From: Flavobacteriales bacterium
GTDB lineage: Bacteria; Bacteroidota; Bacteroidia; Flavobacteriales_E; Vicingaceae
DNA: 64,000 bases
Reading direction: 5' to 3'
NCBI GenBank assembly: GCA_026196775.1
Contig: JAPHUD010000017.1
Coordinates: 39,118 to 103,117, forward strand
Below the pieces are notes generated by a model. It had not been told where the DNA came from, searched no databases, and saw only the letters and a list, made by a program, of their open reading frames with translations. The first letter of the stretch is position 1, and every line of letters begins with the position of its first letter. The translations under genes were made by a program, and so were the position numbers. Below are positions 58,102 through 64,000 of the stretch, piece by piece.

Positions 58102-59838
58102 ATGAAATTCAATTTGCCAAAAGACCAAGCATCAATTATTAAAGTAATAGGCGTTGGAGGAGGTGGAAGCAATGCTGTAAACCACATGTATAATCAAGGA
58201 ATTACAGGCGTTGACTTCATCATTTGCAATACAGATGCACAAGCATTAGACTTGAGCCCTATTCCAAATAAAATTCAGTTGGGAACTACGCTAACAGAAG
58301 GTTTAGGAGCAGGAGCAAATCCTGAAGTTGGTAAAAATGCTGCAATTGAAGATATTGATAATATAAAAAAGATTTTAGAAAACAATACTAAAATGGTTTT
58401 CATAACTGCCGGAATGGGTGGTGGAACAGGAACTGGTGCAGCTCCAATAATTGCTAAGACTGCCAGAGAAATGGGCATTTTGACAGTTGGTATTGTAACA
58501 ATTCCTTTTAGTTTTGAAGGAAGAAGAAGGAAGCAACAGGCTGAAGAAGGCTTAGAGCAATTACGTCAGAATGTAGATACTTTGCTAATCATTAATAATG
58601 ATAAGTTGAGAATGATGCATGGAAACCTTAAAATGGGAGAAGCTTTTTCTAAAGCAGATGATATTTTGACCATTGCAGCTAAAGGAATTGCAGAAATTAT
58701 TACCGTAGCAGGTTACATTAATGTGGATTTTGAAGATGTTAAAACAGTAATGAAAGATGGTGGGACAGCTATTATGGGTTCTGCAACTGCTGAAGGCGAC
58801 AATAGAGCTATTGAAGCAGTTACTAAAGCAATATCTTCTCCATTGTTAAATGATAATGAAATTGAAGGAGCAAACTACATCTTGTTAAACATTACCTCTG
58901 GAGAGGATGAAATTACAATGGATGAGATTGATGATATTACTGACTATATCCAAAATGAAGCAGGATATACTGCTGAGTTAATTTGGGGTAATGGATTAGA
59001 TGAATCTTTAGGAAGTAAAGTTTCTGTAACAGTAATTGCAACAGGTTTTGGAAAAAAAGAATTAGGAAAAATTGATGATATCAGTAAATCTGACGATCAT
59101 GTAGTGCATACTTTAGATACTGAGGAGAATATAACAAATGAAGTTACACCAGAAGTAACTGATAATTTAGCTGAAGATGAAGCTCAAGATGAGCCATATA
59201 TAAGTTCTTCAAATCAGTCAGCATTTGAGTTTAATGATGTTTTTTCTAATGAAGAAAATGAAACTGTTTCAGAAGAAAATGATAAAGATGCTATTGTTTT
59301 CGGACTAGATGATGATATGGAAGAGATTGAAGAGAAACAGTCTGTTATTATGGAAGAGGAGCAAGAAAATAAAAACCATCAAGAAGAAGATAAGGAAGAT
59401 AATGATTTTTTTGTGTCAGACAACAATAATATTGAAGCAGAACAAGATGAAAATAGCATTGTTTGGAATTTGAATGATGATGAAGATGCAGATATAAACG
59501 AAAGCAAACAAACTACAACTTTCTCTGGAGAGCAGCATTTAGAAGAAGAGGATGAAAAATCTTCCTTAGTTTATTCTGCTAAAATTCCAGATGAGGATCA
59601 ATTAAAAAGAAATAACGAAAGAATTATGCGTATCAGAGAATTAGGTATGAAGATGAAAACTTCATCAGGACTATCTGAATTGGAAAAAGAGCCTGCGTAT
59701 AAAAGAAGAAAAATAAATTTAAAAGATACACCTCATTCGTCAGAAAGCTCTGTATCTAGATTTACTTTGTCTGATGATGAAGAAGGTAAGCCTAAATTAA
59801 AAGACGGAAATTCTTTCTTACATGATAATGTGGATTAA
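58102..59838 (+). CDS. ftsZ: cell-division protein FtsZ with long acidic linker
   Basis: Tubulin-like GTPase that forms the division ring. The GTPase core covers about 1-320, with GVGGGGSNAVNHM, the tubulin signature GGGTGTG at 106-112, and FEGRRRKQQAEEGL. The rest is a linker of about 220 residues, very acidic, followed by the conserved end KLKDGNSFLHDNVD, the Bacteroidota-type C-terminal peptide that should bind FtsA. At 578 residues it is much longer than the 383 of E. coli. Within the linker the motif IVFGLDDD (398-405) recurs as IVWNLNDD (453-460). Confidence 0.96.
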   Translation: MKFNLPKDQASIIKVIGVGGGGSNAVNHMYNQGITGVDFIICNTDAQALDLSPIPNKIQLGTTLTEGLGAGANPEVGKNAAIEDIDNIKKILENNTKMVFITAGMGGGTGTGAAPIIAKTAREMGILTVGIVTIPFSFEGRRRKQQAEEGLEQLRQNVDTLLIINNDKLRMMHGNLKMGEAFSKADDILTIAAKGIAEIITVAGYINVDFEDVKTVMKDGGTAIMGSATAEGDNRAIEAVTKAISSPLLNDNEIEGANYILLNITSGEDEITMDEIDDITDYIQNEAGYTAELIWGNGLDESLGSKVSVTVIATGFGKKELGKIDDISKSDDHVVHTLDTEENITNEVTPEVTDNLAEDEAQDEPYISSSNQSAFEFNDVFSNEENETVSEENDKDAIVFGLDDDMEEIEEKQSVIMEEEQENKNHQEEDKEDNDFFVSDNNNIEAEQDENSIVWNLNDDEDADINESKQTTTFSGEQHLEEEDEKSSLVYSAKIPDEDQLKRNNERIMRIRELGMKMKTSSGLSELEKEPAYKRRKINLKDTPHSSESSVSRFTLSDDEEGKPKLKDGNSFLHDNVD

Positions 59839-59880
59839 GTTAATTTGATTGCATGTTTGAAGTTTGAAGTTGAATCAGAC

Positions 59881-59893
59881 AACTGTGAACTGA
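59881..59893 (+). repeat. short intergenic word, copy 2
   Basis: AACTGTGAACTGA, exact copy of 8364-8376, in the 115-base gap between ftsZ and yqeY. The same gap also repeats TTTGAAG twice and holds several ATAAACT/ACTTATAA words. Confidence 0.4.
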
Positions 59894-59953
59894 CAATAGA
59901 AAGACTGTGAATTTATCACTAAACTCATAAACTTATAACCCTATAAACTAATT

Positions 59954-60403
59954 ATGAACTTAACAGAACAAATAAATCAAGATATTAAACAAGCCATGTT
60001 GGCTAAAGATAAAGCTAAACTAGAAGCATTAAGAGCGGTAAAAGCTGCGTTGTTACTTGAAGCTTCAAAAGACGGTAGTGGTGAAGTAACCGATGAAGCT
60101 GGTTTAGCGATTTTGAAAAAATTAGTAAAGCAACGTAAAGATGCTGCTACTATTTATCACGAGCAAAACAGACCTGATTTAGCTAAAGATGAAGAATTTC
60201 AGATTGAAATCTTGAGTGTTTATCTACCAGAACAAATGGGAGAGGAAGAGGTAAGAAAGATTATTAAAGAAACCATTGCTCAACTAGGAGCATCTTCTGC
60301 TGCAGACATGGGTAAAGTAATGGGGCCAATCATGGGTAAACTTAATGGAAAAGCAGATGGGAAGTTAATTTCTAGTATAGTAAAAGAAGAACTAGCGAGT
60401 TAG
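59954..60403 (+). CDS. GatB/YqeY domain protein
   Basis: 149 residues, all helical, matching the YqeY family (the free form of the GatB C-terminal domain): MNLTEQINQDIKQAMLAKDK, KLVKQRKDAATIYHEQNRPD, then LPEQMGEEEVRKIIKE and MGKVMGPIMGKLNGKADGKL. GatB uses this domain to hold tRNA in the amidotransferase; the role of the free protein is unsettled. It follows ftsZ in many Bacteroidota. Confidence 0.93.
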   Translation: MNLTEQINQDIKQAMLAKDKAKLEALRAVKAALLLEASKDGSGEVTDEAGLAILKKLVKQRKDAATIYHEQNRPDLAKDEEFQIEILSVYLPEQMGEEEVRKIIKETIAQLGASSAADMGKVMGPIMGKLNGKADGKLISSIVKEELAS

Positions 60404-60427
60404 ATTTGGGTGTTAAAAAAACAATTT

Positions 60428-60457
60428 AAAGCCTTGTAATGTATTACAGGGCTTTTT
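60428..60457 (+). terminator. terminator after yqeY
   Basis: AAAGCC (60428-60433) pairs with GGCTTT (60450-60455) and TGTAAT with ATTACA inside, with a very short loop and a short T run. Confidence 0.75.
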
Positions 60458-60518
60458 CTATTATATTAATCCTAAACACATTAAGGTGTGTGTAAACTTA
60501 CGTCAAAAATTATTGTAT

Positions 60519-60544
60519 TAGTATTTATTTTTTATTAAATTTAT
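60519..60544 (+). repeat. duplicated upstream element, copy 1 (26 bp)
   Basis: 26 bases that recur at 62593-62618 with one change. The element ends in TAAATTTA, a near match to the -7 consensus. It lies 52 bases before the first small secreted protein. Confidence 0.65.
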
Positions 60545-60595
60545 GAAGTGAATATTTAAGGTGTTTATTTAAAAATAACTTTAAAACAACTGCCC

Positions 60596-60991
60596 ATGAA
60601 GCTGACGTATAATATTTTAAAGGCAAAAAGTATTTGTTTATTGATGTTTTGTTTAACCTTTAGTTTGATTGCTTCCGCACAACAAAAACAACATTATGTT
60701 TTACACTCTACTAATCCTAATGTTGATTTAACTGTTTATCAAAATGCTATAGAAAATTGGGGGAAATTGGATGAATTTCGTTTGTTAGACGAAAGAAGAA
60801 TCATTTCTTTTTTTGATGAGCATGAAAATGAAGCAGTAAATGTAGAACTGTTGTCGGCAAATGAATTAAAACAAGCCTATAACAAAAGGATTCCTAATTT
60901 TATTTCTAGTGGTAAACGAAAAATAAGAAAGGCAACATTTAAGTTAACACCGAATAAACAGTCTGTAATTGTAAGATATTTAAAAAAATGA
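60596..60991 (+). CDS. small secreted protein of unknown function, module 1
   Basis: 131 residues with a clear signal peptide (about 1-28, ending IASA). The mature part, about 100 residues, is predicted mixed alpha/beta: HYVLHSTNPNVDLTVYQNAI, ISFFDEHENEAVNVELLSAN, ELKQAYNKRIPNF. This pattern resembles a ferredoxin-like (HMA-type) fold without the CxxC metal site. The protein at 62766-63158 has the same size and order of elements and may be a distant paralogue. Its stop overlaps the start of the next gene by 4 bases, so the two are coupled. Function unknown. Confidence 0.72.
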   Translation: MKLTYNILKAKSICLLMFCLTFSLIASAQQKQHYVLHSTNPNVDLTVYQNAIENWGKLDEFRLLDERRIISFFDEHENEAVNVELLSANELKQAYNKRIPNFISSGKRKIRKATFKLTPNKQSVIVRYLKK

Positions 60992-62445
60992 AATATTTAT
61001 TTATAATATTAGCTTTTTTATTGGCTCCTTTATATAGTTTATTTGCTCAGAATTATGTTTCTATTAACGCATGTTCTGGTAATTTTTATGATTCAGGAGG
61101 TGCTGGGGGAAATTATTCCAACAATGAATGGACTATAACTACAATTTGTTCAAATTCGAGTAATTGTGTGGTTGTTGACTTTACTAGTTTTAATTTAGAA
61201 AGTGGCTATGATGATATGTATATTTATGATGGTTCTTCAACAGCATCTCCTTTAATAGGGGTTTATACTGGTACAAATTCTCCAGGTACTATTACATCTA
61301 CTACTGGTTGTTTAACATTTGATTTTGCATCAGACTTTAGTGCTACAAGAGCAGGTTGGGCAGCTACAATTAGTTGTGTCCCATGTCCTCCAGCACCTCC
61401 AACCAATTGTTTAGGGGGAACAACTATTTGTAGTGATAATACCTTTTCAGGCAATAGTAGTGGCTATGGAGTTCAAGAATTGAATGCTTCAAATAGAGGG
61501 TGTCTAGCAGATGATGAAAATCAAAGTTCTTGGTATTTTTTTCAAGCAACAACAGCAGGGACAATAGAATTTACTATTAGTCCAAGTAATACATCTGATG
61601 ATTACGATTTTGCTGTTTGGGGTCCCTATCCATCTACCTCTACACCGGGCGATATTTGTCCACCATCAACCACTCCTTTAAGGTGTTCTTATTCAGATGA
61701 TTTAGGGGATACTGGACTGCAAAGTGGAGCTGGGGATAATTCTGAAGGGTCATTTGGGGATAGTTGGGTGAACCCAATTAATATGAATGTAGGTGATGTT
61801 TATATTTTACTAATTGATAATTGGTCAGCATCTGGAGATCCCTTTGATTTAAATATTAATCTTACTAATGGAGCTTCATTAGATTGTGTGCCATTACCAA
61901 TTGAGTTAATGTCGTTTACTGTCGAAGCTAAAGAGGTTGATAACGAACTGCAATGGCAAACTATGGCAGAGATTAATAACGATTATTTTGTAATTGAAGC
62001 TTCCAAAGATGCCTCTAATTTTATACGGATAGGTAATGTTGATGGAGCTGGGAATTCAGTTGAGGTAAATAATTATATCTATCATGATGTGTCACCGTTA
62101 GCCGCTACTACTTATTATCGTTTAAAACAAGTTGATTTTAATGGTAAATTCTCTTACTCTGATGTTGTTTCTGTTAGAAGAATGGAAGATGGCGAAGTTG
62201 TAGTTTCTCCCAACCCAGTAAAAGATGTGTTGAATATTGAACTTAAAACAGCTCAAGCAGGAAATTATAATTTTAGTATAATAGATTTATTAGGAGCGGT
62301 AATAGAAAAGAGTATATACCTTAATAAAGGTAAAAATAATATTAAGTTTGATGTTTTTACTGATTTACCTCAAGGATTCTATATGCTTAAAATAATGGAT
62401 GAGAATAATACTATTATTACCACTAAAAAGATAATGAAAAACTAG
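60988..62445 (+). CDS. secreted CUB-domain protein with T9SS sorting domain
   Basis: 485 residues with a signal peptide (about 1-20). Residues about 27-130 look like a CUB domain (NEWTITTICSNSSNCVVVDF, then LESGYDDMYIYDGSS and CLTFDFASDFSATRAGW). A second beta-domain follows at about 140-300 with DYDFAVWGPYPS and SWVNPINMNVGDVYILLIDN, a pattern common in Bacteroidota surface proteins. The last 85 residues, starting VVVSPNPVKDVLNIEL and ending in NTIITTKKIMKN, are the type A C-terminal sorting domain of type IX secretion. The protein is thus predicted to be exported to the cell surface or medium. It is coupled to the small secreted protein upstream. Confidence 0.87.
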   Translation: MKYLFIILAFLLAPLYSLFAQNYVSINACSGNFYDSGGAGGNYSNNEWTITTICSNSSNCVVVDFTSFNLESGYDDMYIYDGSSTASPLIGVYTGTNSPGTITSTTGCLTFDFASDFSATRAGWAATISCVPCPPAPPTNCLGGTTICSDNTFSGNSSGYGVQELNASNRGCLADDENQSSWYFFQATTAGTIEFTISPSNTSDDYDFAVWGPYPSTSTPGDICPPSTTPLRCSYSDDLGDTGLQSGAGDNSEGSFGDSWVNPINMNVGDVYILLIDNWSASGDPFDLNINLTNGASLDCVPLPIELMSFTVEAKEVDNELQWQTMAEINNDYFVIEASKDASNFIRIGNVDGAGNSVEVNNYIYHDVSPLAATTYYRLKQVDFNGKFSYSDVVSVRRMEDGEVVVSPNPVKDVLNIELKTAQAGNYNFSIIDLLGAVIEKSIYLNKGKNNIKFDVFTDLPQGFYMLKIMDENNTIITTKKIMKN

Positions 62446-62494
62446 AAAGATTAGCCAATTAACTTGTAAACAAAACATTACATTAAATAACTGT

Positions 62495-62532
62495 AAAAGC
62501 CTCGCAAAATCTATTTGTGGGGCTTTCCTTTT
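62495..62532 (+). terminator. probable terminator after CUB/T9SS gene
   Basis: AAAGCC (62496-62501) pairs with GGCTTT (62521-62526), and CGCAAA with TTTGTG inside. The T run is broken by CC, so strength is uncertain. The AAAGCC...GGCTTT form is the same as at 60428. Confidence 0.65.
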
Positions 62533-62592
62533 AGTATTATTTTAATCCTAAAAAAATAACATAAGCATAACTTTATGTTAAAAAACATAAAA

Positions 62593-62618
62593 TAGTATTT
62601 ATTTTTTGTTAAATTTAT
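62593..62618 (+). repeat. duplicated upstream element, copy 2 (26 bp)
   Basis: Matches 60519-60544 at 25 of 26 positions and lies upstream of the second module. Confidence 0.65.
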
Positions 62619-62765
62619 AATCATAAATACGTAGTATTAGTGTATAATGAATTAAGGTTATAAAATATTAATGTGTTAACAGTGTTGAGAAGTAAGAAGT
62701 TAGTCATTTGACGTATGAAAAGAGAAATTTAATCATTATCTGCTACATTATTTAAATCCTAAAAA

Positions 62766-63158
62766 ATGAAAAACATAAAAGTTACGCAAATTAAAAAGGT
62801 TTTAAAATTTTGTTTTATTTCTATGTTAATGCTAGGAATGTTTGTTAGTGTTTCGGCTCAAAATACCAATAGAGATAATACAGGGAAATCTTTGTTTAAA
62901 AGAGCTCAACCAGGAACAACAATAACTGCTTTTGCGGATGTTGCTGATCACGATGAAAAAACCATTGGAACATTAAAAGATGATTTATCTAACTACCATG
63001 AAAAAATAGTAATGATAGCTATAGATGAAAAAAACAAAATATTAAAAATTACTTTTACAGAACACATGTTAGTTGAAGACTTGCAAAAAACATTTGATAA
63101 GCATGGTGTTACTTATAAACCTATTAGAGAACCGAATGTCCAATTGGAACAACAATAA
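62766..63158 (+). CDS. small secreted protein of unknown function, module 2
   Basis: 130 residues with a signal peptide (about 1-31, ending VSVSA). The mature part has strand TITAFADV, helix KTIGTLKDDLSNY, strands IVMIAIDEKNKILKITFTEH, helix VEDLQKTFDKHGV and a last short strand TYKPI. That is the order of a ferredoxin-like HMA fold, but there is no CxxC. It resembles the protein at 60596 in length, export and element order; direct identity is low. It is followed after 8 bases by a large secreted protein, as in module 1. Function unknown. Confidence 0.75.
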   Translation: MKNIKVTQIKKVLKFCFISMLMLGMFVSVSAQNTNRDNTGKSLFKRAQPGTTITAFADVADHDEKTIGTLKDDLSNYHEKIVMIAIDEKNKILKITFTEHMLVEDLQKTFDKHGVTYKPIREPNVQLEQQ

Positions 63159-63166
63159 TTTTTAGG

Positions 63167-64000
63167 ATGATGAGAAAGTATTTTAGTTTATTAACGCTGA
63201 TTTTATTAAGCTTTAGCGTTTATGCAGGAGGTCCGGCAACACCTGGGGATGATTGTGGTAATGCAATAGATTTAGCAACATTAACACCTCCTACATCTAG
63301 CACAACCGCTGGAACAAATAATGATTTTTCATTTTGTTCTATGGGTTCTGCGCCAGATTTGATTTATTATTATGATTTGCCAGTAGGTTCTACTTTAACT
63401 ATTCAACAAACTACAAATGGTTATGATTCTAGACATTCTTTAAGGTATAATGGAGCCTGTCCTGGAACAATTGAAATTGTTTGTAGGGACGATCCAGATA
63501 CTCAAGTTGAAAGTTGGCAAAATTGTACAGGGAGTGTTCAAAGGGTGTGGTGGATTCAGTCTGGCTTTTCCTCAAATAGTGGAACTTTTACGTTAACATG
63601 GAGTGTGGTTGCTGGTACTTGTCCAGTGCCGCCATCAAACGATGAGTGTCCAGGAGCAACGGGAGTCACTGTCAACCCAGATTTAAATTGTGGTAGTGTT
63701 ACTGCTGGAACTATTCAAAATGCAACAGGATCCTCTCAATCTAATACTTGTTCTGGAACTGCTAATAATGATGTATGGTATTCTTTTGTTGCTACAGGAA
63801 CAGTTCATCATGTTAGTTTGCTAAATATTAGCGGAAGTCCTACGGACATGTACCATTCTGTTTATGCGGGCTCTTGTGGTTCAATAGGTGCGCCATTGGT
63901 ATGTAGTGATCCAAATAGTAGTATAGTTACTGGGTTAACAGCGGGTAATACTTATTATATTCGTGTGTATTCTTATAGTTCAAGTTCTGGAGCAACAACA
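63167..64000 (+). CDS. large secreted repeat protein, cut by window end
   Basis: Starts ATGATG at 63167 and stays open for 278 codons to the window edge, so it is partial. A signal peptide (about 1-20, KYFSLLTLILLSFSVYA) is followed by two similar units of about 120 residues: the first begins GDDCGNAIDLATL (with NNDFSFCSMGSAPDLIYYYD), the second NDECPGATGVTVN (with ANNDVWYSFVATGTVHHVSL). Each unit starts with a D(D/E)C motif, then an ND(V/F)-W/Y-Y-type strand, as in Bacteroidota surface domains. A C-terminal T9SS sorting domain is likely beyond the edge, by comparison with the gene at 60988. Confidence 0.8.
   Translation, partial: MMRKYFSLLTLILLSFSVYAGGPATPGDDCGNAIDLATLTPPTSSTTAGTNNDFSFCSMGSAPDLIYYYDLPVGSTLTIQQTTNGYDSRHSLRYNGACPGTIEIVCRDDPDTQVESWQNCTGSVQRVWWIQSGFSSNSGTFTLTWSVVAGTCPVPPSNDECPGATGVTVNPDLNCGSVTAGTIQNATGSSQSNTCSGTANNDVWYSFVATGTVHHVSLLNISGSPTDMYHSVYAGSCGSIGAPLVCSDPNSSIVTGLTAGNTYYIRVYSYSSSSGATT

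Larger units (their letters stand above)
62446..62765. other. non-coding stretch between module 1 and module 2
   Basis: 320 bases without an ORF. It holds a probable terminator (62495-62532), a copy of the 26-bp element (62593-62618), and AT-rich DNA up to the start of the next gene. It resembles the region 60404-60595 in layout, so the two look like duplicates of one regulatory region. Confidence 0.55.

Overview
The window comes from a low-GC bacterium of the Bacteroidota, most likely order Flavobacteriales. Four things in the sequence support this: promoters of the Bacteroidota type (TAnnTTTG at -7, sometimes TTG about 19 bases further upstream), almost no Shine-Dalgarno sequences, secreted proteins with a type IX secretion (T9SS) C-terminal sorting domain, and a bS16 and an FtsZ with the long acidic tails usual in this phylum. 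I see no phage, insertion sequence or CRISPR array; the layout is that of a core chromosome.

Layout. 1-7,000: translation and fatty-acid genes (rpsP-rimM-trmN6; yceD-rpmF; fabH-accB-accC) and a tandem universal-stress protein. 7,300-10,700: a NatAB-type ABC exporter and a family 9 glycosyltransferase. 10,700-20,370 (minus strand): an envelope block read from coaX through an outer-membrane protein, a TPR protein, LptC, a CorC-like protein and an M1 peptidase fused to a probable beta-barrel, followed by an HD hydrolase. 20,457: tRNA-Phe. 20,600-23,200: a PagL-like lipid A deacylase and bioA. 23,300-28,400: a phosphate-uptake cluster (OprP-type porin, a degenerate aquaporin-like protein, a divergent PiT transporter, a Na/Pi cotransporter) with 11-bp-spaced TTAACA repeats ahead of two promoters. 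28,450: tRNA-Arg. 28,560-42,900: mixed housekeeping and envelope genes (YfhO, two paralogous lipoproteins, flavin reductase, AtoE, an orphan OppC permease, GT2, a flippase-like protein, ruvC, a DUF218 protein, TPR proteins, rsmG, engB). 43,750-59,840: a complete-looking division and cell-wall (dcw) cluster, mraZ-rsmH-ftsL-ftsI-murE-mraY-murD-(unknown)-ftsW-murG-murC-ftsQ-ftsA-ftsZ, starting with a four-repeat MraZ operator. 59,950 to the end: yqeY and two tandem modules, each a small secreted protein followed by a large secreted protein; the last gene is cut by the window edge.

How the genes work together. The dcw cluster makes lipid II (MurE, MraY, MurD, MurG, MurC) and builds the divisome that uses it (FtsZ, FtsA, FtsQ, FtsL, FtsI, FtsW). 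The phosphate cluster gives an outer-membrane channel and two different inner-membrane Pi carriers under what looks like shared Pho-type control.

Most worth a second look: (1) a 119-residue ORF directly after murD that looks by eye like a free-standing, degenerate MurD C-terminal domain; (2) an aquaporin-fold protein without intact NPA motifs inside the phosphate cluster; (3) matched Pho-like repeats at two promoters with identical geometry; (4) a duplicated regulatory region and gene module at the right end; (5) the MraZ operator; (6) a family of short intergenic repeats. All family assignments were made by reading the sequence; no database search was run.
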